Positions 23,585-30,507 of a stretch of 32,319 bases of DNA are shown here, in pieces; within the stretch, counting starts at the first letter, position 1; the number at the start of each line of letters is the position of its first letter. A model generated the notes under the pieces. The model was not told the origin of the DNA, ran no database searches, and worked only from the letters and a program-made list of their open reading frames with translations. The stretch is taken from assembly GCA_017451485.1 (NCBI GenBank), contig JAFTOG010000034.1:1-32319 (forward strand), read 5' to 3'. The DNA comes from Clostridia bacterium (GTDB taxonomy: Bacteria; Bacillota; Clostridia; Oscillospirales; CAG-272). The position numbers and the translations under genes were made by a program.

Positions 23585-24748
23585 ATGAGTAAAAAGGATA
23601 CTCAGAGCATACTTGATGAATTCAAGAATGCCCCCACAGAAGAAAAGGTAAAGGCAGACAGAAAGCTTAAGGTTGGTATTATCGGTACAGGCTGGATTGC
23701 TGACGCCCACGCACAGAAGTATAAGATGATGGATGATGTTGAGGTTGTTGCACTCGCTGACCTTATCCCCGGTAAGGCTGAAAAATTTGCAGAAAAATGG
23801 GAGCTTACAGGTGCGAGATGCTATCTCTCTCACAAGGAGCTTCTCGATGCTGAAACAGACCTTGACGCAGTTTCCGTTTGTACATATAACAGAACTCACG
23901 CAGAGTGCTCTATTTATGCACTCAAAAAGGGTGTTCATGTACTCTGTGAGAAGCCTATGTGCGTAACTCTCGAGGAGGCTGTTGAAATGCGTAAGGCTGA
24001 AAAGGAAAGCGGAAAGATCCTTTCCATCGGCTTCCAGCCCAGAATGAACCCCAATATGAAGAAGGTTAAGGAAATTGTTGAATCCGGTGTGCTCGGTGAT
24101 ATCTACTACATCCAGACAGGCGGTGGACGCCGTCGTGGTATTCCCACACCCTTCGGTACATCCTTTATCGAGGACCAGACAGCAGGTATCGGTGCTATGG
24201 GTGATATCGGTTGCTACTCTCTCGATATGGTGCTTAACGCAATCGGCTATCCCAAGCCCCTCACAGTTACAGGCTATACATCCAATTTCTTCGGTATCGA
24301 CCCCAAGAACTATCCCTGGCATCCCGAATATGCTGAGAAGTTTGAGGTTGAGGACTTTGCAGCAGGCTTTATCCGTCTTGAGGGTGGTATAATTCTTGAC
24401 TTCCGTATTGCTTGGGCAATGAATCTTGATACCCCCGGTGACACTATTATCATGGGTAAAAAGGCGTCTCTCCGTATCCCCTCCACAGAGTGCTGGAACG
24501 GTTCTGTTGGCGGTCCTATGAAGGTTTACAGCGAGATGGCAGGCTCCCAGGTTTGCACAGAGATTCCCTTGCTTCCCGACGGAGATTGCTTCTATCTTAA
24601 GGTTCGTTCCTTCCTCGACGCAATCCTCACAGGTGGGAAGTCACCTGTTCCCACAGAGCAGATTATTATAAATCAGGCAATTATTGACGGTATTGTAAAC
24701 TCTGCTAAGGCAGGCAAGGAGCTTACAATAGATATTCCAGAGGTGTAA
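23585..24748 (+). CDS. Gfo/Idh/MocA family sugar oxidoreductase
   Basis: A 387-residue NAD(P)-dependent dehydrogenase. After a 28-residue charged leader the Rossmann fold has VGIIGTGWIADAHAQ (30-44) and VVALADL (54-60), and the family Lys-Pro signature is HVLCEKPM (118-125, K123). The second domain begins GDIYYIQTGGGRRRGIP and includes GAMGDIGCYSLDMVLNAIG, where the usual catalytic His of the D-x-x-x-H pattern is Tyr or Cys, as in some branches. It would oxidise a hydroxyl of a sugar, inositol or sugar conjugate. Its stop is 1 nt before the start of a TIM-barrel isomerase, so the two proteins probably act in succession. Codon choice is strongly biased, suggesting good expression. Confidence 0.92.
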   Translation: MSKKDTQSILDEFKNAPTEEKVKADRKLKVGIIGTGWIADAHAQKYKMMDDVEVVALADLIPGKAEKFAEKWELTGARCYLSHKELLDAETDLDAVSVCTYNRTHAECSIYALKKGVHVLCEKPMCVTLEEAVEMRKAEKESGKILSIGFQPRMNPNMKKVKEIVESGVLGDIYYIQTGGGRRRGIPTPFGTSFIEDQTAGIGAMGDIGCYSLDMVLNAIGYPKPLTVTGYTSNFFGIDPKNYPWHPEYAEKFEVEDFAAGFIRLEGGIILDFRIAWAMNLDTPGDTIIMGKKASLRIPSTECWNGSVGGPMKVYSEMAGSQVCTEIPLLPDGDCFYLKVRSFLDAILTGGKSPVPTEQIIINQAIIDGIVNSAKAGKELTIDIPEV

Positions 24749-24749
24749 T

Positions 24750-25589
24750 ATGAAGGAATTAAAGGTTGGTATTCAGCTCTACTCTCTCCGTGACGAGCTT
24801 GCAAAGGATATGGATGCAACTCTTAAAAGAGTTAAGGAAATGGGCTATGATTATGTAGAGTTTGCAGGCTTTTACGATAAGAGTGCAGATGAAATAAAGT
24901 CACTCCTTGACAAGCACGGCCTTACAGCAGTTTCCATGCACCAGAGCCTCGACCCATATCTTTCTGACGGAGCTGAGGATTTCATACAGTTCGTAAAAAC
25001 ACTCGGTATTAAGTACAGTGCTGTTCCCTGGATGGACAAGGCAGTTTTCCACGATGAGACAAGATATGCTGAGTTCGTTGCCAATATGAAAAAGGTGCAG
25101 AAGCTTCTTGCCGATAACGGTATTGCTCTCTGCTATCACAATCACGATTTCGAATATGAAATGGTGGGGGACAAATATATCATCGACCGTCTTTACGGCG
25201 ATATTCCCGAGCTTATGACAGAGCTTGACCTCTGCTGGGTTAAGTACGGTGGCGAGGACCCTGTTAAATATGTAAATATGTATGCTAAGCGTTCAGGTAT
25301 AGTTCACTTCAAGGACTTCTATGCTAAGCAGATGGGTGGTGGACCCGTATATGCTCTTATCGACGAGAACGGAAACGAGATAAAGGCAGAAAAGCCCTCT
25401 AAGGAGGATAACGGCTTTAAGTTTATGCCTCTCGGTCAGGGTGTACAGGATTTTGCTCCCATTCTCGAGGCTGTTAAAAACAGCGATATCGAGTATGTTA
25501 TCTACGAGAAGGATGCTTGGTATGATGGCGATCCCTTTGAGGATGCAAGAGTAAGCCGTGAGTATCTTAAAAATACACTTGGTATTTAA
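24750..25589 (+). CDS. Sugar phosphate isomerase/epimerase, xylose isomerase-like TIM barrel
   Basis: A 279-residue TIM-barrel protein of the AP-endonuclease family 2/xylose isomerase-like superfamily. KVGIQLYSLRDEL (5-17) opens the barrel. Likely metal ligands are in CYHNHDFEYE (128-137), MTELDLCWVKYGGEDP (156-171, E158/D160), IVHFKDF (184-190, H186) and YVIYEKD (249-255, E253). Such enzymes epimerise or isomerise ketoses or act on 3-keto sugars next to a Gfo/Idh/MocA dehydrogenase. The gene begins directly after the dehydrogenase stop and ends at a good terminator, so the operon has just two genes. The exact substrate is unknown. Confidence 0.9.
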   Translation: MKELKVGIQLYSLRDELAKDMDATLKRVKEMGYDYVEFAGFYDKSADEIKSLLDKHGLTAVSMHQSLDPYLSDGAEDFIQFVKTLGIKYSAVPWMDKAVFHDETRYAEFVANMKKVQKLLADNGIALCYHNHDFEYEMVGDKYIIDRLYGDIPELMTELDLCWVKYGGEDPVKYVNMYAKRSGIVHFKDFYAKQMGGGPVYALIDENGNEIKAEKPSKEDNGFKFMPLGQGVQDFAPILEAVKNSDIEYVIYEKDAWYDGDPFEDARVSREYLKNTLGI

Positions 25590-25599
25590 GCCATATATA

Positions 25600-25630
25600 A
25601 AAATCCGACCCTTGTGTCGGATTTTTTATA
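25600..25630 (+). terminator. Rho-independent terminator of the Gfo/Idh-isomerase operon
   Basis: AAAATCCGAC (25600-25609) pairs perfectly with GTCGGATTTT (25616-25625) around a 6-nt loop, followed by TTATATA. Confidence 0.88.
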
Positions 25631-25637
25631 TATACGG

Positions 25638-25666
25638 TTGTAAGAATATAAATTATATGATAAAAT
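25638..25666 (+). promoter_or_regulatory. Promoter for the flavodoxin-fold reductase
   Basis: TTGTAA (25638-25643), 17 nt, then TAAAAT (25661-25666), just past the terminator of the previous operon. Confidence 0.68.
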
Positions 25667-25706
25667 AGACGCATATGAATATTATATATACCGGAGGTTA
25701 TAAAAT

Positions 25707-26348
25707 ATGAAGGTATTACTTATTAACGGAAGTCCCCACGAAAAGGGCTGTACTTATACTGCTCTGTCCGAGGTGGCAAAATCTCTTAACGAAAACGGAA
25801 TTGACACAGAGATATTCTGGATAGGAAACAAGCCAATCGGAGGATGCGTTGCTTGTAAGGGATGTATAAAGCTCAAAAAATGTATTTATGATGACGCTGT
25901 TAACATAGCAAGAGAAAAGGCATACGAGGCTGACGGATTTATATTCGGCACTCCTGTGCATTACGCTGCACCCTCGGGTAATATGGCATCCTTTATGGAC
26001 AGACTTTTTTACTCCGAGTCCTGTGGTAACGGAGGAAACGCATTCTATATGAAGCCGGCTTCCGTTATAACTGTGGCAAGGCGTGGAGGCACCACTGCAG
26101 CCTTTGACCAGATGAACAAATATCTTACCATTTCCCAGATGCCCGTTGTTTCCTCACGCTATTGGAATATGGCTCACGGTGCTAAGGCTGAGCAGATATA
26201 TGAGGATGAAGAGGGCGTACAGACTATGCATATTTTGGGTAAGAATATGGCATATATTCTCAAATGCCTTGAGGCAGGGAGAAAGGCAGGCGTACCACTA
26301 CCCGAAAAGGAGCAAACCATCTTTACCAATTTTATAAATAAGAGATAG
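25707..26348 (+). CDS. Flavodoxin family / NADPH-dependent FMN reductase-like protein
   Basis: A 213-residue flavodoxin-fold protein. KVLLINGSPHEKGCTYTAL (2-20) is the FMN phosphate-binding loop. GGCVACKGCIKLKKCIYDD (46-64) is a cysteine-rich stretch typical of the iron-sulfur flavoprotein/NAD(P)H:quinone reductase-like branch. ADGFIFGTPVHYAAPSGNMASFMDRLFY (about 75-102) contacts the flavin. It likely reduces quinones, nitro compounds or iron. CGGAGG precedes the ATG. The last 18 or so codons recur 130 nt downstream after a REP-like hairpin, evidence of a lost tandem copy. Confidence 0.9.
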   Translation: MKVLLINGSPHEKGCTYTALSEVAKSLNENGIDTEIFWIGNKPIGGCVACKGCIKLKKCIYDDAVNIAREKAYEADGFIFGTPVHYAAPSGNMASFMDRLFYSESCGNGGNAFYMKPASVITVARRGGTTAAFDQMNKYLTISQMPVVSSRYWNMAHGAKAEQIYEDEEGVQTMHILGKNMAYILKCLEAGRKAGVPLPEKEQTIFTNFINKR

Positions 26349-26349
26349 A

Positions 26350-26408
26350 CTGCTCAGTCACTCCCTCCGTCACGGTTATCCGTGACACCTCCCTCAGGGA
26401 TGGAGGCT
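26350..26408. repeat. REP-like palindromic element
   Basis: CACTCCCTCC is followed by the perfect hairpin GTCACGG-ttat-CCGTGAC (26069+300, i.e. 26369-26386), then ACCTCCCTCAGGGATGGAG, itself foldable as TCCCT/AGGGA. This CTCCCTC...GTCACGG arrangement resembles dispersed palindromic repeats of gut Clostridia. It sits exactly between the real gene end and its duplicated tail. Confidence 0.6.
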
Positions 26409-26465
26409 ATGGGAATACCACTACCCGAAAAGGAGCAAACTATATTTACCAATTTCATAAACAAG
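26409..26465 (+). pseudogene. Duplicated 3' tail of a flavodoxin-fold gene
   Basis: The sequence reads GIPLPEKEQTIFTNFINK, against GVPLPEKEQTIFTNFINK at the end of the intact gene upstream. The DNA differs mainly at third codon positions (acc/act, atc/ata, ttt/ttc, aat/aac), so this is the end of a formerly expressed paralogue, not a fresh copy. The intact gene ends INKR then stop, while here the frame continues into IDCN. The rest of the paralogue is gone. Confidence 0.75.
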
Positions 26466-26480
26466 ATAGACTGCAACATA

Positions 26481-26520
26481 ATATACAAAACGGAAGCCAA
26501 CCGGCTTCCGTTTTGTATAT
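26481..26520. terminator. Bidirectional terminator
   Basis: A perfect 18-bp stem ATATACAAAACGGAAGCC (26481-26498)/GGCTTCCGTTTTGTATAT (26503-26520) with a 4-nt loop ends both the reductase gene and the converging lexA operon. Confidence 0.88.
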
Positions 26521-26553
26521 TAAGGGGAGAACTATGAAAAGACAATTATCATA

Positions 26554-27159
26554 TTAAAATCCGTTTGCAGCAACAAGAGTGGTGGCATGGCAATCTGCCT
26601 CTGCTCCTACGGACTTACGGGATTTGAGCTTGGATGCTATTTTAGCAAGGATCTTTTCCATATGTGAAACCTCCTTAAGGGTCTTTTCTCCCTTTTCGGG
26701 GAGGAACCACTGCATATCCTCACACCAGAAGCGAAGGCAGATGCAATCCTTGGGCATATCCTCGGGAATGTCGGCGTTAGGATCCTCGGGGAGCTGAAAT
26801 TCAAAGCGAAAGGCTCCTATTTTAATAGAGTTATCCTTACTGCCTGCAAAGCCGTTTTTCATAAGCTCATATACGCTTATTTCGGGCTGTGACGGAGTAT
26901 TTTCATACTTGCCGAAGATGTAATAGTATCCACCTGTAGGAGCTGTCCTTTTACCCAAGACACCAAGGCTTTCAACATATACGCACTTAGGGTCTATACC
27001 GAAGGAATTGAAAAAATCTCTTTCCTCTCTGGATAACCTGTCACAGTAAGCCTGAAAGTTTCTTGAAAACTGGTCATTTGGTGCTTCAAATGAGTAATAG
27101 TACATTCTTGTCTTGATTACATCAGCTTTTATTTTCCATTCACCGTATTGAATAAGCAT
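26554..27159 (-). CDS. Unknown protein co-transcribed with lexA
   Basis: A 201-residue protein I do not recognise. It opens MLIQYGEWKIKADVIKTRMYYYSFEAPNDQF, is rich in aromatic residues in its first half (YYYSFE, GGYYYIFGKY), acidic in the middle (PEDPNADIPEDMPKDC, about 130-145) and basic near 165-180 (KILAKIASKLKSRKS). It ends in a small, Ala/Gly-rich tail ADCHATTLVAANGF. No signal peptide or membrane segment is seen. AAGGAG precedes the ATG, which lies 11 nt after the lexA stop, and no terminator intervenes, so the gene should be induced with lexA upon DNA damage. A role in the SOS response is inference from position only. Confidence 0.75.
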   Translation of the reverse strand: MLIQYGEWKIKADVIKTRMYYYSFEAPNDQFSRNFQAYCDRLSREERDFFNSFGIDPKCVYVESLGVLGKRTAPTGGYYYIFGKYENTPSQPEISVYELMKNGFAGSKDNSIKIGAFRFEFQLPEDPNADIPEDMPKDCICLRFWCEDMQWFLPEKGEKTLKEVSHMEKILAKIASKLKSRKSVGAEADCHATTLVAANGF

Positions 27160-27170
27160 ATTTTTTCTCC

Positions 27171-27782
27171 TTATATTATATCCTTGATAACCTTAACGGC
27201 TATACCCTGTATTGTAAGCCTCTCGGGGTAGAAATCCCTTCTCTCTCCCTCGTATGTTTCGTTCTCTGCGTGGAGACGGACTCTACCGTTTTCCTTATAG
27301 TATCTTTTGAGTGTGCTTCCCTTCTCCGTAAGGCAGACTACAACCTTACCCGAGGGGGCAGTATTTGTTTTCTTTATCAGCACAAGGTCACCTGACTCAA
27401 TGCCGATATCCACCATGGAGTCTCCCGATGCTCGGAGCAGAAAGCTCTCGCCCTTTACCCAATCGGAGGGGATGGCTACATAGCCCTCCACATACTCCTC
27501 CTCATCCTCCTCACTGCCACAGGGGATAGCACCGAGAATCGGTGTTCTCGTAAAGGCAACTCTCATTTCATCCTGTCCCTTTACGCTTAATGTGCCCTTT
27601 CCGCTGTAAGAGATCCTTCCTCTCTCCTTAAGGGTCATAAGATATCGGTACCCTACGGAATTTGTCATATCCATATAGTCAAGTATTTCCTTGAACTTAG
27701 GTGATGCTCCATTGTGCTCTACTATATATCTATTTATGAACTCAGCCATTTTATTCAGCTTTTCTTCATTTAACAGCTTCAT
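27171..27782 (-). CDS. lexA: LexA SOS repressor
   Basis: A 203-residue LexA-type protein: an N-terminal winged helix (about 1-65, LNEEKLNKMAEFINRYIVEHNGASPKFKEILDYM) and a C-terminal S24 peptidase domain. S122 in RASGDSMVD is the nucleophile and K159 in GSTLKRYY the base. The self-cleavage site is probably C88-G89 in GAIPCGSEEDEEE, a Cys-Gly bond where LexA usually has Ala-Gly. RecA-stimulated cleavage would release SOS genes. An insertion of acidic residues follows the site. A consensus promoter and a palindromic operator candidate at the transcription start suggest self-repression. The unknown gene downstream shares the transcript. Confidence 0.9.
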   Translation of the reverse strand: MKLLNEEKLNKMAEFINRYIVEHNGASPKFKEILDYMDMTNSVGYRYLMTLKERGRISYSGKGTLSVKGQDEMRVAFTRTPILGAIPCGSEEDEEEYVEGYVAIPSDWVKGESFLLRASGDSMVDIGIESGDLVLIKKTNTAPSGKVVVCLTEKGSTLKRYYKENGRVRLHAENETYEGERRDFYPERLTIQGIAVKVIKDII

Positions 27783-27810
27783 AATTGCTCCTTTTCAAAA
27801 GAGAAGTTAT

Positions 27811-27831
27811 AAAAGAACTTGAACTTCTTTT
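27811..27831. promoter_or_regulatory. Candidate LexA operator
   Basis: AAAAGAA and TTCTTTT flank CTTGAAC, a 21-bp near-palindrome with 7-bp perfect arms. It lies just downstream of the lexA -10 element, at the predicted start of transcription, where a repressor would block initiation. It does not match the Bacillus CGAAC-N4-GTTCG box, so the assignment rests on position and symmetry. Confidence 0.5.
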
Positions 27832-27836
27832 ATTTC

Positions 27837-27865
27837 ATTATATCAGTGAATTCGACATTTGTCAA
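27837..27865 (-). promoter_or_regulatory. Consensus promoter of lexA
   Basis: On the minus strand TTGACA (27860-27865), 17 nt, then TATAAT (27837-27842): both boxes match the sigma-A consensus exactly, as expected for a promoter held in check by a repressor. Confidence 0.85.
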
Positions 27866-28033
27866 TAGTATTTTTTGCATTTTTTTATCTCACGAAGCCA
27901 GCTGTACCGAAATTGACCCAAATAAAGCCACAAAACGGGCGTTTTTACCAATTTTTCGCCATTATTCAAAATAAAATAAGCTCAGATTTTTTTGCAAATC
28001 AGCCACATTTTCCCCCTGAAATAAAAGAAAAAA

Positions 28034-28063
28034 GGAAGTTGCCCAAATTAATGGGATGCTTCC
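28034..28063 (-). terminator. Terminator-like hairpin upstream of lexA
   Basis: GGAAG and CCCA (28034-28045) pair with TGGG and CTTCC (28052-28063) around an internal mismatch. On the minus strand TTTTTTC follows, so it works best in that direction and would insulate lexA from transcription arriving from upstream, or end a short unannotated RNA. The rest of 27866-28230 holds inverted repeats (TTACAAC/GTTGTAA at 28165-28183; TATTCACTT 28124-28132/AAGTGAATA 28182-28190) but no gene I can support. Confidence 0.5.
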
Positions 28064-28232
28064 TTTAAGTTCTTTTATAAGATATATTTTATGGTAAATA
28101 TGGTAGAAAAAGTGGGTAAAGCCTATTCACTTCTCATTATTACCGTTGAACATACAGCATCTTTTTACAACCGTGAGTTGTAAGTGAATAATATAATTAA
28201 AAAAGCCGTCGCTTCCGTTTTTATTGCGAATG

Positions 28233-28241
28233 TGCTATACT
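28233..28241 (+). promoter_or_regulatory. Extended -10 promoter for the Xre-methyltransferase gene
   Basis: TGC directly precedes TATACT (28236-28241), an extended -10 arrangement, about 25 nt before the ATG region. No good -35 box is seen, so the promoter may be weak or need an activator. Confidence 0.45.
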
Positions 28242-28268
28242 GTATTCAACAAATGAAGGAGGTGCACT

Positions 28269-29246
28269 ATGATAAACAAAATTCACTTTGGAAAACGGAT
28301 AGCGTCAGCAAGAAAAAGACTTGGAATAACACAAACAGAATTATCTGAACGGCTGTTTGTTACCCCACAGGCAGTATCCAAATGGGAGTGTGGTACTGCT
28401 TTGCCCGATGTTGAAATTTTGCTTGAGCTATCACATATGTTCAAAATGACAATAAACAATCTTTTGGAGGATGGCGACTTACCCATGGAGCTTACGGGCA
28501 GAGCTGCCAGTAATGACGGGATAACATATTTTGTACCCGAAAAAGAAAGAGACTACAATTTTCCTTGGGCAAACGATATCATAAATCAAAAATGGATATC
28601 AAGAAACTGGCAAGAGGCACAAAGGGAAAACGAGTTTATGGACAATGTTGGCAAGATAATTGCCGACGAGGGTGGCATAATACTTGAAACAGGTGCAGGT
28701 CCCGGTGGTGGATTTATGCCTTATATCCTAAAAAGCGACCCGAACGCCACGGTCATAATAAACGATATCTCACCTACTGTCGTAAGGGAGTGGAAAGCGT
28801 TTCTTGACAAAGCTCTTGATTCTCCAAGCATATACTACTCTGCCTTCGATTTTTGCAATATGCCATTCAAAGACAATTCAATAGATGTTATCTCGGATGG
28901 GGGAGGCATAGGAAATGCTGAGGGTGATAAAGCCAAGGCTCTGCGAGAGGCATACCGTGTACTGAAGCCCGGTGGATTGCTTGTAACTGCAACAGGATAT
29001 GTAAATAAAGAAACCCTTGCAGATATTCCAAGCCCTGCTCGGGAAATATTAACAAAAAGGCGTCCCGATGTGTTTGAGGACCTATATGAAGATACAGTTC
29101 TCGCAGGATTTAAGAAAATAGATAGTGTAATAAGTGGCTGTTGGTATACAGAGGATGATGACAGCACGATTGCCGATTTAGCCCGTTCCCTCGGTGTCAA
29201 CTTGAAATTTACAAGCTATATTAGATATTGCAGGAAGCAATTGTAA
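28269..29246 (+). CDS. Xre helix-turn-helix / SAM methyltransferase fusion protein
   Basis: A 325-residue two-domain protein. Residues 6-68 are a Cro/C1-type helix-turn-helix (FGKRIASARKRLGITQTELSERLFVTPQAVSKWECGTALPDVEILLELS). After a linker, a class I methyltransferase runs from about 95 to the end: motif I IILETGAGPGGGFM (137-150), NDISPTVV for the acidic loop, FDFCNMPFKDNSIDVIS, and AYRVLKPGGLLV. It should bind DNA and SAM; the methyl acceptor is unknown. The DNA-binding half may simply regulate its own gene, which has an inverted repeat upstream. AAGGAGG lies 6 nt before the ATG. The next gene has its own promoter. Confidence 0.85.
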   Translation: MINKIHFGKRIASARKRLGITQTELSERLFVTPQAVSKWECGTALPDVEILLELSHMFKMTINNLLEDGDLPMELTGRAASNDGITYFVPEKERDYNFPWANDIINQKWISRNWQEAQRENEFMDNVGKIIADEGGIILETGAGPGGGFMPYILKSDPNATVIINDISPTVVREWKAFLDKALDSPSIYYSAFDFCNMPFKDNSIDVISDGGGIGNAEGDKAKALREAYRVLKPGGLLVTATGYVNKETLADIPSPAREILTKRRPDVFEDLYEDTVLAGFKKIDSVISGCWYTEDDDSTIADLARSLGVNLKFTSYIRYCRKQL

Positions 29247-29290
29247 TGAAAATTCAACCCACGGTTGAGCTTGGCTTGAATTAACGGTTA

Positions 29291-29319
29291 TTGACTCACC
29301 ACTGGAAAAATGGTACAAT
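29291..29319 (+). promoter_or_regulatory. Promoter for the APH-fold kinase
   Basis: TTGACT (29291-29296), 17 nt, then TACAAT (29314-29319), in the gap after the methyltransferase gene. A small hairpin (CAACC/GGTTG, about 29257-29270) lies just upstream. Confidence 0.75.
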
Positions 29320-29354
29320 ATATTTGATTATAGAACAGAAAGGAGGTATATGCT

Positions 29355-30413
29355 TTGGACTATCCTATTTCGCTTTACTTCAACAAGGAGATAGAAAATA
29401 TTGAGGTGCTGGATTTATGCCGAGGAGAGGACGACTTCAGAAAAATTTATATAGCAACTGACGGGAGGCGTAAAATTGTAATTAAGTATCTTTCCAACAC
29501 CTTTAGTGATAAAAACAGAATAGAAGGCTGGTTCTCCTTAATGGATGCATACAGAAAAGCAGGCATATACTGTCCGTCTATAGTTCCAAATCTGAACGGA
29601 GATTTAATCTGTTCCACTGATAATAACGGTAGAATTTATTATACTTACGCCGAGGAATATTCAATATTTGAAACGGCCGAAAAATTGGGAACGGATAAAT
29701 ACAAGGACGAAAACGGACAACGGAAATTTACCCCCGATGTTCTGCGATCGTTAGGTAAGATTGCCTCTTTAAGATTGGATATCTTGGATTGGCCCTCTGC
29801 TTACTGTCTGCTTGAGCCCTTCTGTCCTCCCGATACAACTGATGAAATTACTGAATGTGCAATTGCTTTTGTTAAATATGTTGAAAAAAGCTTGCCTGAA
29901 TATTTACCTCGTGCAAAAAGGCTCTTGGAGAGATTTTATGAAAGGCAGAATGATGTTCGCAGAATATACGCATCCTTACCGGTATCTTGCTTTCAAGCCG
30001 ACTTAAACGACAGTAACATACTGCTTGACGAAAGCGGCTCATTTGTTGGCTTGATAGACTTCAATCTATGTGGCAAGGAGCCTGTATTAAATTATGTTAT
30101 AAGAGAGGCTCTTTGGGCAGCAAGTGATAAACGCCTATACGGAGAAAATGATAGCTGTCTTTTCTTTTATGACAAAGGTCCGGATGATCTCAGAACAGAG
30201 CTTTTTGTAAAAAACATAGGTTATGTTCGGGAAAATTACAGCTTTGATAATAGAGAAAGAAATGCTTTTCCTATTTTGCTTCGCTACATCAATTCCTTTT
30301 GGTGGCCCTGTGTAAATGAGATAAAATCAGTTGGTAATGACGGGGAGAAAATAAACAAAATTTTCAATTGGCTGGAGCATCAAATGACACGGGACGATAT
30401 AAGGCTTCCCTAA
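29355..30413 (+). CDS. APH-fold phosphotransferase (aminoglycoside/choline kinase-like)
   Basis: A 352-residue kinase-like protein. The start is TTG at 29355, 8 nt after AGGAGG; an ATG at 29350 is too close and in another frame. The N-lobe has RKIVIKYLS (39-47) with a likely ATP-binding Lys. The catalytic loop reads CFQADLNDSNILLD (212-225), where the family normally has HGD-H-x-N: D216 and N221 are kept but the first His is Gln (Q214). LIDFNLCG (233-240) supplies the metal-binding D235. Substrate could be a sugar, amino acid, choline or drug. Family members without drug activity are common. It ends at a strong bidirectional terminator. Confidence 0.82.
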   Translation: MDYPISLYFNKEIENIEVLDLCRGEDDFRKIYIATDGRRKIVIKYLSNTFSDKNRIEGWFSLMDAYRKAGIYCPSIVPNLNGDLICSTDNNGRIYYTYAEEYSIFETAEKLGTDKYKDENGQRKFTPDVLRSLGKIASLRLDILDWPSAYCLLEPFCPPDTTDEITECAIAFVKYVEKSLPEYLPRAKRLLERFYERQNDVRRIYASLPVSCFQADLNDSNILLDESGSFVGLIDFNLCGKEPVLNYVIREALWAASDKRLYGENDSCLFFYDKGPDDLRTELFVKNIGYVRENYSFDNRERNAFPILLRYINSFWWPCVNEIKSVGNDGEKINKIFNWLEHQMTRDDIRLP

Positions 30414-30433
30414 TATCTGGTACACATACTCTC

Positions 30434-30477
30434 AAAAAAAATGAAGATTTCGCATATGCGAAATCTTCATTTTTTTA
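30434..30477. terminator. Bidirectional terminator between the kinase gene and nagB
   Basis: A 15-bp perfect palindrome arm, ATGAAGATTTCGCAT (30441-30455)/ATGCGAAATCTTCAT (30456-30470), with an A-run before and a T-run after. As drawn it has no loop, so the innermost pairs open. Confidence 0.88.
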
Positions 30478-30507
30478 TTGCCTATTCTTTTTTAGCCTTC
30501 CCATTCA

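Noticed and set aside
23582..24322. 246-codon minus-strand frame with many cysteines
   Set aside because: It mirrors the strongly biased codons of the Gfo/Idh/MocA gene; the cysteines come from reverse-read Ala and Thr codons.
27859..28068. 69-codon plus-strand gene upstream of lexA
   Set aside because: No ribosome site, low-complexity composition, and it overlaps the lexA promoter and a terminator hairpin.
28269..30413. Toxin-antitoxin or defence module formed by the Xre-methyltransferase and the kinase
   Set aside because: The two genes have separate promoters, sizes unlike toxin-antitoxin pairs and no restriction or nuclease partner.
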